From Verrucomicrobiota bacterium (GTDB taxonomy: Bacteria > Verrucomicrobiota > Verrucomicrobiia > Opitutales > Opitutaceae), in assembly GCA_016222805.1 (NCBI GenBank), contig JACRQG010000013.1, positions 289,296-353,295 on the forward strand: a stretch of DNA of 64,000 nucleotides, read 5' to 3'. Both the position numbers and the translations under genes were made by a program. The notes below the pieces were generated by a model. It made no database searches and was not told where the DNA came from. It saw only the letters and a program-made list of their open reading frames with translations. Positions 55,769 to 64,000 of this stretch are shown one piece after another. Within the stretch, counting starts at the first letter, position 1; every line of letters starts with the position of its first letter.

Positions 55769-56965
55769 CTAGCGTTTGGCGTGGGCGCGGCGGTAGTCGC
55801 GCGGATGCAGGCCGGTGGCCTGCTCGAACATGCGGATAAAGGCGGAAACGGCCGAGTACCCGGAGGCCCGTGCGATTTCCTCCAACGGGGTATCGAATTG
55901 CCGGAGTGTGCGCTTGGCGCGGTGCAGGCGATATTCGGTGAGAAACGCGTGGAGCGTCTTGCCGGTGTCGTTTTGAAAGCGGCGCTCCAGCGTGCGCCTG
56001 GCGATCGCCAGGGTTTGAGCCACCTGAGTGGTGCCGATCGGGGTGTGGGCATGGGCCCGCAGATACTCGATCGCGCGGTTCACCACCTCGTCGGTACTCC
56101 GGATGCGATCGGTCGAGGCCCGGACGACCATGTCCAGCGGCGGGAGCGCGACCCGAGAGTGCCTGGGCGAGTGACCGTCCAGAACCTCTGCCAGCATCTC
56201 CGCGGCCCGCCGGCCGACCTCGTGCGTGGGCAAGGCGACGCTGGAAAGCGCTGGCTCGGTGAGTTCGCAGAGCAGTTCGTCGTTGCCGAGCCCGAGTACG
56301 CCCACTTCGGTCGGGATCGCGATTTTCCCCTGATGGCAGGCGGCCATCACGCGCATCGCCATTCGGTCATCGAATGCGAGAATGCCGACGGGTTTGGGTA
56401 GTCGTTTGACCCACGCCGTCAGCCCACCGAGGTCCGCTTGGCCGTCGCCGTAGTTATCTCGAAATACCGCGGCTTCGCTCTGGCTTCGCCGGGCGTGGGC
56501 CGCAAAGCGTTCGCCGCGAAGGTCGGAGACAGGCGCTTCGCGCACTCCGCAGTACGCAAAGTGCTCGAACCCGGCCGCTGCCAGGTGATCGTGGGCCAGG
56601 CGGCTGATGTGATCGTCGTCGACGAAGACCGCGCCGCGGGCCAGCGGAAGAGGAGTCGCGGACGCTTCGATGCAGACGGTCCCCTGCGTATGCAGCATCT
56701 GGTAGAGGGCGGCGCGGCGATCGAAGGTAATGGCGCCGTCGAATCGGGTGCCGTGCAGGAGGCGCAAGTGCAGGTCGTCGTCCTGCCGGATCAGCGAAAG
56801 CTGCCAGTTCTGCTGCATGGCGAACTTATAGACCCCCGCCAGGCGGTCGCGCCCCGGCCCGTCGCGGGTGTCGATGCAGACGGCCACGCGCAAGGTCCTT
56901 CGTGGACGGGGCAATCGGTCTGCCGTCTGCTTGCGCACCTTGGGCACGCCGCGATGCCTACCCAA
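55769..56965 (-). CDS. XylR-type transcriptional activator (LacI-like sensor plus AraC HTH)
   Basis: The 398-residue regulator combines a LacI/periplasmic-binding-like sensor (about 25-280, with LRVAVCIDTRDGPGRDRLAGVYK and TEVGVLGLGNDELLCE) with a C-terminal AraC HTH (about 290-395, with IGTTQVAQTLAIARRTLERRF and ASGYSAVSAFIRMFEQATGLHPRDYRR). This is the XylR architecture, which responds to pentoses or related sugars. The start is uncertain: a TTG at 56965, or GTGs at 56947 and 56938, all lead into the same KQTADRLPRPRRTL stretch. It precedes the MFS-SDR-dehydratase cluster on the same strand and probably activates it. Confidence 0.88.
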   Translation of the reverse strand: MGRHRGVPKVRKQTADRLPRPRRTLRVAVCIDTRDGPGRDRLAGVYKFAMQQNWQLSLIRQDDDLHLRLLHGTRFDGAITFDRRAALYQMLHTQGTVCIEASATPLPLARGAVFVDDDHISRLAHDHLAAAGFEHFAYCGVREAPVSDLRGERFAAHARRSQSEAAVFRDNYGDGQADLGGLTAWVKRLPKPVGILAFDDRMAMRVMAACHQGKIAIPTEVGVLGLGNDELLCELTEPALSSVALPTHEVGRRAAEMLAEVLDGHSPRHSRVALPPLDMVVRASTDRIRSTDEVVNRAIEYLRAHAHTPIGTTQVAQTLAIARRTLERRFQNDTGKTLHAFLTEYRLHRAKRTLRQFDTPLEEIARASGYSAVSAFIRMFEQATGLHPRDYRRAHAKR

Positions 56966-57085
56966 CCCCTACAATCGGTCAATGATGCAGAAGCCGTCGT
57001 TCCAGGGGCGGCGCCTTCGACCCGCCAGCCGTGGGCGAGGGCGCCCAACATTCATGGGACGGTGTTTGTTAGGTGGGCAACAGAT

Positions 57086-58411
57086 TCACCGTGCGGCGAC
57101 GCGCCAGTCGCCGCGGTAGCGCTCGCGGGTGAGCCAGCGCGGGTCGCCGCCGCGAACGAAGCGGTGGCGCGCGGGATCCCAGGTGGCGTTGGCGCCGTAG
57201 CGGTACCCGAAGTTCATCAAATGGCAGGCGATGACGCTGCTGGCACCGACCTCCACGTCGCAGAGCGGACGCCGGCGCGAGGCGATGCTGTCGAGGAAGT
57301 CCTGGAAGTGGCTTTTGGGGGCGGGGAGTTTCACTTTGGCATCCTTCAGCAGTTCGCGCTCGGTGAGCGTGACTTCGCGCTCCATGGATGTGCCCTTGTC
57401 GGTCTCCTTCTCCCAGAACTTGTGCACGCTCTTGCCGGCGAGGATGAGATCAAACTTGCCGCGGTGGACATGGAGTTCGCCCTCGCTGCCGTAGAACGAA
57501 ACCCCGCGGCCGTTCTCGCTGCCTCGCACGTGGGTGAGGATGGTCCCGTTGGCGTAGACGATCTGCGCGCCGCGTTTGGCGTTCTGCCAGTCGGCGGGGG
57601 CGCTGATCTCGACCGGCCCGCTGCCGTCGACGCCGAGCGCCCACTGAGCGATATCGATGTGGTGGGCGCCCCAGTCGGTAATGGAACCGCCGCCGAACTC
57701 CCAGGTGCGGCGCCACCAGGGGAAGTTGTCGTGCACGCCGCGCGGCGACAGCATGGGATTGTAGGCCACGAGCGGACCGGGTCCGCACCACCGGTCCCAG
57801 TCGAGCCCGGGCTCAATGGGCTCGGCCGGCTGATTGTAGTGGGTGGGTGGATCCGAGAAGGAAACCCCGATCGCCGCGATGCGGCCCAAGATGCCATTAC
57901 GCACCAGTTCGGCGGCTACGCGGAATTCCTTGGACGAGCGTTGTTGGGACCCGGTCTGGAAGACGCGGTCGCTGGCCCGCACCACCCGCACGAGATCCAG
58001 CGCCTCCTGGATGTTGTAGGTGAGCGGCTTTTCGCAGTAGACGTCCTTGCCGGCGCGGATGGCGTCGGCGGCGACGAAGGCGTGCCAGTGGTCGGGCGTG
58101 GCGATGAAGACGGCGTCGATGTCCTTCCGGGCGAGCACCTCACGGTAGTCGTTGTGGGCGGTGCACGCTCGGTAAGTGGCACCGAAGCGAGCGGAGTAGG
58201 CGGTGTCGACGCGGCGGCGGGCGTCCTCGCGGCGGGTGGTATCGACGTCGCAGACGGCGACGACCTGGATGTCGTCGCGGGTGATGCGCTGGGAGGGGGG
58301 AGTGCCGTCGGCGGCCCAGGAGCGGCGCGGCAGCAGCAGCGGCGCGGTCGCGGCGAGGGAAGCGCGCTGCAGAAAACGGCGGCGGGTGGAGGAGGTGGCG
58401 GGGAGGTGCAT
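57086..58411 (-). CDS. Tat-exported Gfo/Idh/MocA oxidoreductase lacking the NAD loop
   Basis: The 441-residue protein has a twin-arginine signal (STRRRFLQRAS). The family hallmarks are VVAVCDVD, FIATPDHWH and the catalytic-type EKP at 127-129. The large C-terminal domain has TDWGAHHIDIAQWALG and the HFQDFLDSI block. The usual first beta-strand and glycine-rich G-x-G-x-x-G loop should come between the leader and DDIQVVAVCDVD, but the sequence runs PPSQRIT directly into RDDIQVV at residues 44/45. About 20 residues are missing in frame. The enzyme probably cannot bind NAD(P) normally, so it may be inactive, scaffolding or a recent deletion. It lies 36 bases after the beta-helix gene. Confidence 0.85.
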   Translation of the reverse strand: MHLPATSSTRRRFLQRASLAATAPLLLPRRSWAADGTPPSQRITRDDIQVVAVCDVDTTRREDARRRVDTAYSARFGATYRACTAHNDYREVLARKDIDAVFIATPDHWHAFVAADAIRAGKDVYCEKPLTYNIQEALDLVRVVRASDRVFQTGSQQRSSKEFRVAAELVRNGILGRIAAIGVSFSDPPTHYNQPAEPIEPGLDWDRWCGPGPLVAYNPMLSPRGVHDNFPWWRRTWEFGGGSITDWGAHHIDIAQWALGVDGSGPVEISAPADWQNAKRGAQIVYANGTILTHVRGSENGRGVSFYGSEGELHVHRGKFDLILAGKSVHKFWEKETDKGTSMEREVTLTERELLKDAKVKLPAPKSHFQDFLDSIASRRRPLCDVEVGASSVIACHLMNFGYRYGANATWDPARHRFVRGGDPRWLTRERYRGDWRVAAR

Positions 58412-58447
58412 GGAGGGGCGGCGAGCGAGCGGGCTGGAGGAAATGCC

Positions 58448-61045
58448 TCAGCGCCCGCGTTCGAGGCGCAGGGAGTGCAGGGTGATGGCCGTGGTGGACG
58501 GAGTGCGCCAGACGAAGTGCAGGGCGCGGGAGCCGCCCAGGTCCCGCTTTTCGATCTTCCCCGCAGTTTCACAGAGTCCGCCGGCGGTGGCCTGGGGATG
58601 GAGCGTGGTCAGCAACTCGCCCTCGGGGCGATCGAGCCGCACTTCGAGCACCGCCTCGTTGGGCAGGAGCGGCACCGGGCCGCGATAGTGTTCGAAGCGC
58701 AGGAACGACGTCTGGCCGATCTCCGCGCCGTCGCCGCCCTTGAAGACCAGGTAGACATCGTGCCGGCCGCGCACTTCCGCGGGGAGCGGGAATTTGAACA
58801 CCTGGAACGGAAAGAGAAAACCCTCCCGGCCGACCTTCTCGGCGCTTGTATGTGGAAGCTCGATGCGGGCAACGGTTGGCGCGTCCGGCGCGTCGAGCCG
58901 GATCTCGAGCCACTTCGCGGCCGGATTGCGGCTGGCCCAGACGAAGTGCAGGCGGGCGTAGCCCTCGCCGAGATCGGTCGCGGGCAACTTGAGGTACTCG
59001 CCGTCGATGAGGTTGCGCGGCACCCAGCGGCCGGTGACCTTCGGCGATCGCTCCGCCTTGTCCGCCATCTGGGCAAGAAAGGCACGCGAGCCGCGGCCGC
59101 TGGCGGACTGGAACGGCTGGAGACCGCGGTTGATCTTTCGGTCGGCCAGATCGTAGCGCACGACCAGCGTCTGCGGCGCTCCGTCGAGCGACACCGCGGG
59201 CTGGGCGTGCGCGGCGCCAGGCTGAAGCTGGCTCCCGCCCAGGCTGACCTCGCCGAGCACCTGCGGCCCCCACGCCGGAATCGGCGGCGGGGTGATCGGA
59301 TTGTGACCGAAGGCGAAGGGACGGCCGTCGGGGAAGTCCGCCGGCCGCAGGGTCTCCACGCCGCCGCGATGCTCCGGCAGGAAGCGGTTGGTGGCATCCC
59401 AAGTGGTATTCACACTGGGAGCGTTGAGCAGGTAGGGCGTGGCCACGGTGCCGGGTTTGGCCCAGATGAGGTTGTGGTGGTTGTTAATGCCGTGGGTGTT
59501 GTTGTCCCAGTAGACGATCCCGAGGTGCCAGCCGTCCTCGATCGCCTTGGGATCGTAGCAGTCGTGAATGACGTTGTGGCGGAATTCGGTGCGCAGGTCG
59601 CTGTAGGCGCCGGCGTCCGTCCAGAAGGAATTGAGCGCGCCGCCGTCGCGGCCCTGGAGCATGCCGTCGTAGAGGTGGTTGTGGGCGATGAGCATGGCGG
59701 CGAAGGGCTGCGGGTTGCCGTCGCGGGTGCCGGGGCCGCCGTCCAGGTGGAGGAGGGCGCGTCCGCAGCGGCGGATGGTGTTGTGCGTGATCGTATGCCC
59801 GCCGGAGAGCAGTTCGCCGTTCCAGCCCACCATCAGGCCGGCGAGGTAGGTGCAGGTGTAGCTGCATTCCTCGATGAGGTTGTTGTGGATCACCTGGCCG
59901 TAGCCCTCGACGTAGAGTCCGCCGCCGGCGCTGTAACTCAGGCGACAGTGGACGACCGTGTTCTTTCGCCCGCCGACGATCAGCGCCACCTCGCCGCGCT
60001 CGAGCGGGCCGCGGTCCCCCAGCTTGTCGATCTCGCCGTTACGGGCGTCGTCGAAGCGGGTGAAGTGGGTGAAATACTCGAAGACGCAGCCCTCCAGCGT
60101 GCAGTGCTCGGCGTTGCGCAGGGAGGCCGAGGCGGCCACCACCTGCAGACCCGCGATGCGGATATGGGCGCGGTCCGTGAGATCGATCGCCAGATGACGC
60201 CGCTTGAATTCCACGTGGCCTTCGGGGCTTTCGCCAGCCGGGGCGTAGAAGAGCAGGGTGCCGTCGGCCTCGCGGAGCCATTCGCCAGGCGCATCGAGAG
60301 CGCTGCGGTGGCCCACCAGCATCCCGCGACCCCGCTCCGGGGCCACCCAGGCATTGGACTTGGAGGCATCCCACCACCAACGCGACGTGCGGGGTTCCAT
60401 CGTGAGCACGCCATTGCGCTTGGAACTGCGGACCATTCCGGTTTGGGCGGCCCAGCCCTGCCAATGCACGCCGTAGTAGATCGCACCCTGCCAGGCTGCG
60501 TCGCGATCGCTCCGGGCCGCGGCGCCCGTGATCAGGTTGCCGGGCAAGGCGTTGAAGGCGGCGAAGGTGGGCTGCAGCGGATTCAAGCCATCCACGGGCA
60601 GACTTAGCTCCGCTTCGGCCTCGTTGGGGAACCGGGCTTCCCGCATGGCCTGGCCGCGGAAGAACAACTGGTCCTTGCCGGGGCCGAGGGTCCAGGCCAC
60701 CCGGGCGCGCCAGAGCTTGTCCTCGCCCAGCTTCCAATTGGCGACCGGATCGCAGCCGGAGATCAGGACGCGTTCGCCCTTGTACGCCTGCACGGAGATC
60801 GGCGCGGCGGCCGTGCCGCTGCGGGGGAACTTGACCGTCTCGCGATAGACTCCGGCGTGAACGAGGAGCGTGTCGCCCGGCTGGAGCCGGTTTACCCCGG
60901 CCTGCAGCGTGGCCAGAGGTTTCGCGGCGGTGCCGGGATTGGCATCATCTCCCGCGGGGGCGACATGAAACTCGGCCGAGTAGGCGACGGCGAGCAACGG
61001 GAGCAGCGGGAAGAATCGGAGCGAGGCGCGTAAGAGCGGTTTCAT
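58448..61045 (-). CDS. Secreted right-handed beta-helix protein with carbohydrate-binding tail
   Basis: The 865-residue protein has a signal peptide (FFPLLPLLAVAYSA). A DUF1565-like opening follows (FHVAPAGDDANPGTAAKPLATLQAGV). A long beta-helix covers about 100-560 with NTVVHCRLSYSAGGGLYVEG, QVIHNNLIEECSYT and HTITHNTIRRCGRAL. Two CBM6-like parts cover about 580-865; KFPLPAEVRGRHDVYLVFKGG is the typical strand pair. Proteins of this layout are lyases or glycosidases of pectin, alginate or similar glycans. The start at 61045 is set by the signal peptide. A palindrome related to the 46.5-kb one lies 73 bases upstream. Confidence 0.8.
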   Translation of the reverse strand: MKPLLRASLRFFPLLPLLAVAYSAEFHVAPAGDDANPGTAAKPLATLQAGVNRLQPGDTLLVHAGVYRETVKFPRSGTAAAPISVQAYKGERVLISGCDPVANWKLGEDKLWRARVAWTLGPGKDQLFFRGQAMREARFPNEAEAELSLPVDGLNPLQPTFAAFNALPGNLITGAAARSDRDAAWQGAIYYGVHWQGWAAQTGMVRSSKRNGVLTMEPRTSRWWWDASKSNAWVAPERGRGMLVGHRSALDAPGEWLREADGTLLFYAPAGESPEGHVEFKRRHLAIDLTDRAHIRIAGLQVVAASASLRNAEHCTLEGCVFEYFTHFTRFDDARNGEIDKLGDRGPLERGEVALIVGGRKNTVVHCRLSYSAGGGLYVEGYGQVIHNNLIEECSYTCTYLAGLMVGWNGELLSGGHTITHNTIRRCGRALLHLDGGPGTRDGNPQPFAAMLIAHNHLYDGMLQGRDGGALNSFWTDAGAYSDLRTEFRHNVIHDCYDPKAIEDGWHLGIVYWDNNTHGINNHHNLIWAKPGTVATPYLLNAPSVNTTWDATNRFLPEHRGGVETLRPADFPDGRPFAFGHNPITPPPIPAWGPQVLGEVSLGGSQLQPGAAHAQPAVSLDGAPQTLVVRYDLADRKINRGLQPFQSASGRGSRAFLAQMADKAERSPKVTGRWVPRNLIDGEYLKLPATDLGEGYARLHFVWASRNPAAKWLEIRLDAPDAPTVARIELPHTSAEKVGREGFLFPFQVFKFPLPAEVRGRHDVYLVFKGGDGAEIGQTSFLRFEHYRGPVPLLPNEAVLEVRLDRPEGELLTTLHPQATAGGLCETAGKIEKRDLGGSRALHFVWRTPSTTAITLHSLRLERGR

Positions 61046-61117
61046 CGGAAGCGCGGAGGGAAGGGAACTCCGCCGATTACACGACCGGCGGGCGGGCCGG
61101 CGCAATGAAGCGCGGTT

Positions 61118-61131
61118 TACGAGGTTTCGTA
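61118..61131. promoter_or_regulatory. TACGA-N4-TCGTA palindrome before beta-helix gene
   Basis: TACGAGGTTTCGTA differs from the centre of the 46506-46527 palindrome (TACGAGATCTCGTA) at two positions only. It lies in the 121-bp gap between the CE15 esterase stop and the beta-helix start. Confidence 0.5.
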
Positions 61132-61166
61132 GGCCGGCCTGACTTCGCTCAAGAGAACCGCTCCAC

Positions 61167-62444
61167 TCAGCGGCGGTTGGCCGGAGCCGCGGGCCGCCAG
61201 AACCGATCCGCGAAATCGAGGTGGTGCGACCAGTCCGCGGCGAGAATGTCGTGCGGGCCGGTGCGAATGTGGTAACCGATGTGCTGGCCGACCGGTGTGT
61301 CCGGCGGCGGCAGTTCGCCGGTCACGCCGCCGTGGCCCCACAGGGCGTAGACCGCGCTGGCATGCCGGGCGGCGAGGAACTCGCCCTCGGGGTCCGCCCA
61401 GAGGTCCTGCGTCGCACTGGAGACGTACAACGGGCGCGGGGCGATCAAGGCCAGCAGCCAATGGGCATCGACCGGCAAGTGTTCCTCCCGGTCGACGTAG
61501 TCGCGGTAACGTGGCGTGTACCAATAGCCGGACAGCTTGACGGAGTCGGCGATGCGCTCGCCCTGCTTGCGACGGGCAAGGGCGGCACCGCCTTCGCCGG
61601 AGTTGTTGCTGACCACGAGAGCGAAGCGGCGATCCAGCGCGGCCGCCCAAAGGGCCGTCTTGCCCATGCGGGAATGCCCGGTGAGGGCCACGCGCGTGGC
61701 GTCGATCTCGGGTATTGATTCCAGGCAGTCCAGGACGCGGCTGGCGCCGAAGGCCCAGATCGCGATAGCCCCCGGATCGCCCAGACTGCGCTCGCCGGTG
61801 GTGCGCAGCCCGAGGGCGGTGCGGAGTGGGCTGCGAGTCCAACCCGTGACATCGTCGGGCTCCACTTCCCCGAAGCACGCGGTGGCGACGGCGTAACCGC
61901 GGCGCAGGATCAACTCGAGCGGCCAGCGCCGGGCCTGGGCTCCGCGGTTTTCGGCGGTGGCGCGGTTCTTCACGATGCCGGGCGTGTTTGCGGCCGGGCG
62001 GATCCAAGCCGGGGTGATGGTCACGTCGTCCTCGGCGGTGACACTCTGGTTGCCCATGTAGTTGAAGCCAAAAAACGCCGGCACCTTGGTCGGCGCGCCT
62101 TTCGGCAGATAGAGCAGCAGGTCGAGCCATGGTCCGGTCTTGGCCCCCAGCAGGTAAATTCGAATCTCGCGCCGCACGGCGATTCCCCCGAGCGCGTCCG
62201 GTTTCTCCGTTCGCAGTTCAAAGCTGGCCTTCGCGGTCGTCGTGATCCGCGGGCCAAAGACGTGAGTCTCGTACAGCGCGATGATCTCGGCGCGCCGTTG
62301 CTCCCACTGTGCCGGGGCGGTGATGGTTTTCCCGGCGGACGACCGCAACGGGTCGGGCAACTCGATCGCTGCGGCGGTGGAATTTCCGGCGCCCAGGAAA
62401 CCGGCCAGGCAAAGGGAGAACACAGTGGCGAGGGGGACGTTCAT
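61167..62444 (-). CDS. CE15-like glucuronoyl esterase
   Basis: The 425-residue alpha/beta hydrolase has a signal peptide (ATVFSLCLAGFLGAGNSTAAA). The nucleophile elbow GHSRMGK has Ser258; in CE15 the consensus is G-C/H-S-R-x-G-K. The following NNSGEGGAALARRKQGE block is diagnostic. A late His in GPHDILAADW probably completes the triad. CE15 enzymes cleave esters between glucuronic acid and lignin alcohols, which fits a locus acting on uronate-containing plant glycans. Length (about 400) is typical. It should act in the periplasm. Confidence 0.85.
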   Translation of the reverse strand: MNVPLATVFSLCLAGFLGAGNSTAAAIELPDPLRSSAGKTITAPAQWEQRRAEIIALYETHVFGPRITTTAKASFELRTEKPDALGGIAVRREIRIYLLGAKTGPWLDLLLYLPKGAPTKVPAFFGFNYMGNQSVTAEDDVTITPAWIRPAANTPGIVKNRATAENRGAQARRWPLELILRRGYAVATACFGEVEPDDVTGWTRSPLRTALGLRTTGERSLGDPGAIAIWAFGASRVLDCLESIPEIDATRVALTGHSRMGKTALWAAALDRRFALVVSNNSGEGGAALARRKQGERIADSVKLSGYWYTPRYRDYVDREEHLPVDAHWLLALIAPRPLYVSSATQDLWADPEGEFLAARHASAVYALWGHGGVTGELPPPDTPVGQHIGYHIRTGPHDILAADWSHHLDFADRFWRPAAPANRR

Positions 62445-62847
62445 CGCGGAACGGAGTTGGCGCTGGGTTTTCCGCCGGGAGGCAGCGAGGGAGCGGGGAG
62501 GTGATCAGGCATCGGTCGGCACCCTGCAGGGGAAAACCACGAAGAGACACGAATCGACCCAACGCGGTCGAGTCGCAAACAAAAGCCAAGACCTGGCTGC
62601 CCACGGAATACACGGAAAACGCGGAATCAGTTTTCCGCCTGTTCCGTGTGTTCCGTGGGCCAAATGCTCGGCGCAATATGCACGCAAGAAAGCATCAGGT
62701 AGAGACATAGTATTACGAAGGCCGCCCCGCGGGCCGCGATCACCCTGGGATGGGCGGAAGGACCTCCGTCGTCGCAGACCATATCCATTCAGGTTGGTTC
62801 GTGGCTATTCGTGGTTCGATGGCGCGGACACGGCACACAGATCCGCA
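62445..62847. other. Intergenic region rich in dispersed repeats
   Basis: No gene is seen. The region holds a CACGAA-type stretch at about 62530-62555, a long imperfect hairpin at 62599-62660, and an inverted CACGAA-type stretch at about 62793-62821. Confidence 0.6.
62599..62660. repeat. 28-bp imperfect inverted repeat (CACGGAA type)
   Basis: The arms 62599-62626 and 62633-62660 pair at 25 of 28 positions plus one G-T pair, around a 6-base loop. Units of the form CACGGAA and CACGGAATA recur within the arms. The element lies between two carbohydrate genes on the same strand. It resembles short dispersed palindromic elements rather than a terminator, since no T-tract follows. Confidence 0.65.
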
Positions 62848-64000
62848 CTAGGGCGAAGGCAAGTCGATCCGCAGGAGTTTGATCTTCCGAAACTCGATCC
62901 CGGCTCCGGCGTGGCGGCCCTGAAAACCGATGCGGCCTTTCGTGGGGAGTTCGGACCAGGGCTTGCCGTGCAGCCAGTCCGGGATCGCGGAGCCATCGGG
63001 ATTCTGCGTGCCGCTCGTCCAGCGCGTGAGATCGATCTCGTTCACGACTTCGTCGTTGAGGACCACGGTGAGGCGCGGACCTTGCACGGTGAGGGTCATC
63101 CGGTTCCATGCTCCCGCCGGTTTTACGGCGCTCTTTTTTGGCGCTTGATGGCCGAAGAAGGCGCCGCAGTGCCAGGTGGCCGGCTTCGCTTTCCACTGCG
63201 GCGCGGCGTCGTCGCAGATCTGGATCTCCACCGAAGTCGGCATCCATTTTTCCGGATCGGAGTTGTAGAGGAAGACGCCGCTGTTCGCGCCCGGCTCGAA
63301 CTTGAATTCGAAGTCGAGCACGCAGTCGCGGTACTCGCGCCGGGTCCAGATGTTCTTGTCCTCCGTGGCCGTGAGGATGCCGTCGCGGTAGCTCCACACG
63401 TTGCCGCCGGGGAGGCGGTGCGTGGACAGGTCGGCGTTGCAGAGATCGGGCCAGGCGCTCGAGTCAGGGTGCCGAGTGAGCGGGAGGCGGAGGGCGGCGG
63501 TCAGGCGACGCAGCTGGGCGGGGACGTCGTCGAGCGGTTCGCCGCGAACCCATTGCCCGATGAGCTTGAGGTATTCCGGCGGCTGTTCGTGGCCGTAACC
63601 CGCCATCCGCACCAACGTGAAATTTCCGGCGCGCTGCGCCCTGAGTTCTTCGAGGCGTTCGTTGATCCGGGCCATCGACGGAAAGCGCGTGCCGGCGGCG
63701 ACCTTGGGTGGCGGGCCGCCGGGAACTCCCTTGGCTGCGACGGGCGCCGTCGTGCCGCCCATCATCACCAGCAGCGGGGCGGAGCGGAGGGGTTCGCGGT
63801 CGAGCGCATCGGCGAGCAGCAGGCGCTGGCCGCCTTCGTGCAGAAAGAAGCGCGGGAAGTGTTCGAGGAGCACGGGGTCCTCCCTTTCGAGGAGGACGGC
63901 CGTGGTGTGGGCGCCGTTGGAATGGCCGCCGAAGACGCTCCGGTCGCGGCTGAGGTTGGGGATGCTGGTGAACAGCTTCCGGAGCATCGTGCCGTAGCTG
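62848..64000 (-). CDS. Esterase-DUF1080 fusion, partial (5' end off window)
   Basis: The frame is open to the right edge and reads SYGTMLRKLFTSIPNL before GGHSNGAH, an alpha/beta-hydrolase nucleophile elbow (Ser in GHSNG). The N-terminal half therefore looks like an esterase or PHB-depolymerase-like domain whose start is outside the window. From about residue 200 of the visible part a DUF1080 domain follows (NVWSYRDGILTATEDKNIWT, NSGVFLYNSDPEKWMPTSVEIQICDD, GRIGFQGRHAGAGIEFRKIKLL). Fusion of the two on one chain suggests deacylation and glycan hydrolysis or binding of the same substrate. The ATG at 63987 is probably internal. Confidence 0.75.
   Translation of the reverse strand, partial: SYGTMLRKLFTSIPNLSRDRSVFGGHSNGAHTTAVLLEREDPVLLEHFPRFFLHEGGQRLLLADALDREPLRSAPLLVMMGGTTAPVAAKGVPGGPPPKVAAGTRFPSMARINERLEELRAQRAGNFTLVRMAGYGHEQPPEYLKLIGQWVRGEPLDDVPAQLRRLTAALRLPLTRHPDSSAWPDLCNADLSTHRLPGGNVWSYRDGILTATEDKNIWTRREYRDCVLDFEFKFEPGANSGVFLYNSDPEKWMPTSVEIQICDDAAPQWKAKPATWHCGAFFGHQAPKKSAVKPAGAWNRMTLTVQGPRLTVVLNDEVVNEIDLTRWTSGTQNPDGSAIPDWLHGKPWSELPTKGRIGFQGRHAGAGIEFRKIKLLRIDLPSP

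Noticed and set aside
56438..60607. A 1389-residue open frame on the plus strand
   Set aside because: It runs antisense through the xylR, Gfo/Idh/MocA and beta-helix genes. Composition is Val/Gly/Ala/Arg-rich without domains, as expected for the mirror of GC-rich coding DNA.

Overview
The window is GC-rich, densely coded DNA that most resembles a polysaccharide-degrading member of the Verrucomicrobiota, probably Opitutaceae. The evidence is three TonB-dependent receptors without any SusD partner, DUF1080-type secreted proteins, beta-helix and TIM-barrel carbohydrate enzymes, Tat-exported sugar isomerases and oxidoreductases, a XylR-type AraC activator, and a C-terminal beta domain (NDNW ... 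LVEVYE) typical of that phylum. The taxonomic call is inference. No rRNA, tRNA, CRISPR array, insertion sequence or phage gene was seen.

Positions 1-13.2 kb are mostly housekeeping. They hold a membrane protein cut by the left edge, a CNNM/HlyC-type transporter, a GH106-like rhamnosidase, a complete branched-chain amino acid ABC importer (livJ-H-M-G-F, minus strand), a divergent LptF/LptG-type permease and a DEAD-box helicase with a DETD box. A DUF1080 protein and a small hypothetical gene follow.

Positions 15-22 kb form a self-contained regulon. A LacI repressor and a pectate-lyase-like enzyme lie on the minus strand. A sugar isomerase, a beta-hydroxyacid dehydrogenase and a TonB receptor lie on the plus strand. 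A perfect 16-bp palindrome over the receptor -10 box, and a degenerate copy in the lacI/isomerase divergent region, look like the repressor's operators.

Positions 22-34 kb are a long plus-strand operon-like array for import and cleavage of an unknown oligosaccharide. It contains two paralogous GH67-like proteins, a beta-propeller glycosidase, a helical-repeat protein, a sugar-binding protein, GH1, two permeases and a MalK-type ATPase, with several stop/start overlaps.

Positions 34-40 kb hold a lipoprotein, a decayed oxidoreductase remnant, a secreted ADP-ribosylglycohydrolase-family protein followed in frame by an orphan domain relic, a Tat-exported isomerase and a GH5-like glycosidase.

Positions 40-64 kb are all minus strand and form a large glycan and sugar-acid locus. 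It has two TonB receptors, two beta-helix proteins, a DUF6259-like glycosidase, a galactonate-dehydratase-like enzyme, an SDR, an MFS carrier, XylR, a Gfo/Idh/MocA protein missing its NAD-binding loop, a CE15 esterase and an esterase-DUF1080 fusion cut by the right edge. Related palindromes stand before both beta-helix genes, and an AraC-style direct repeat stands before the MFS-SDR-dehydratase cluster.
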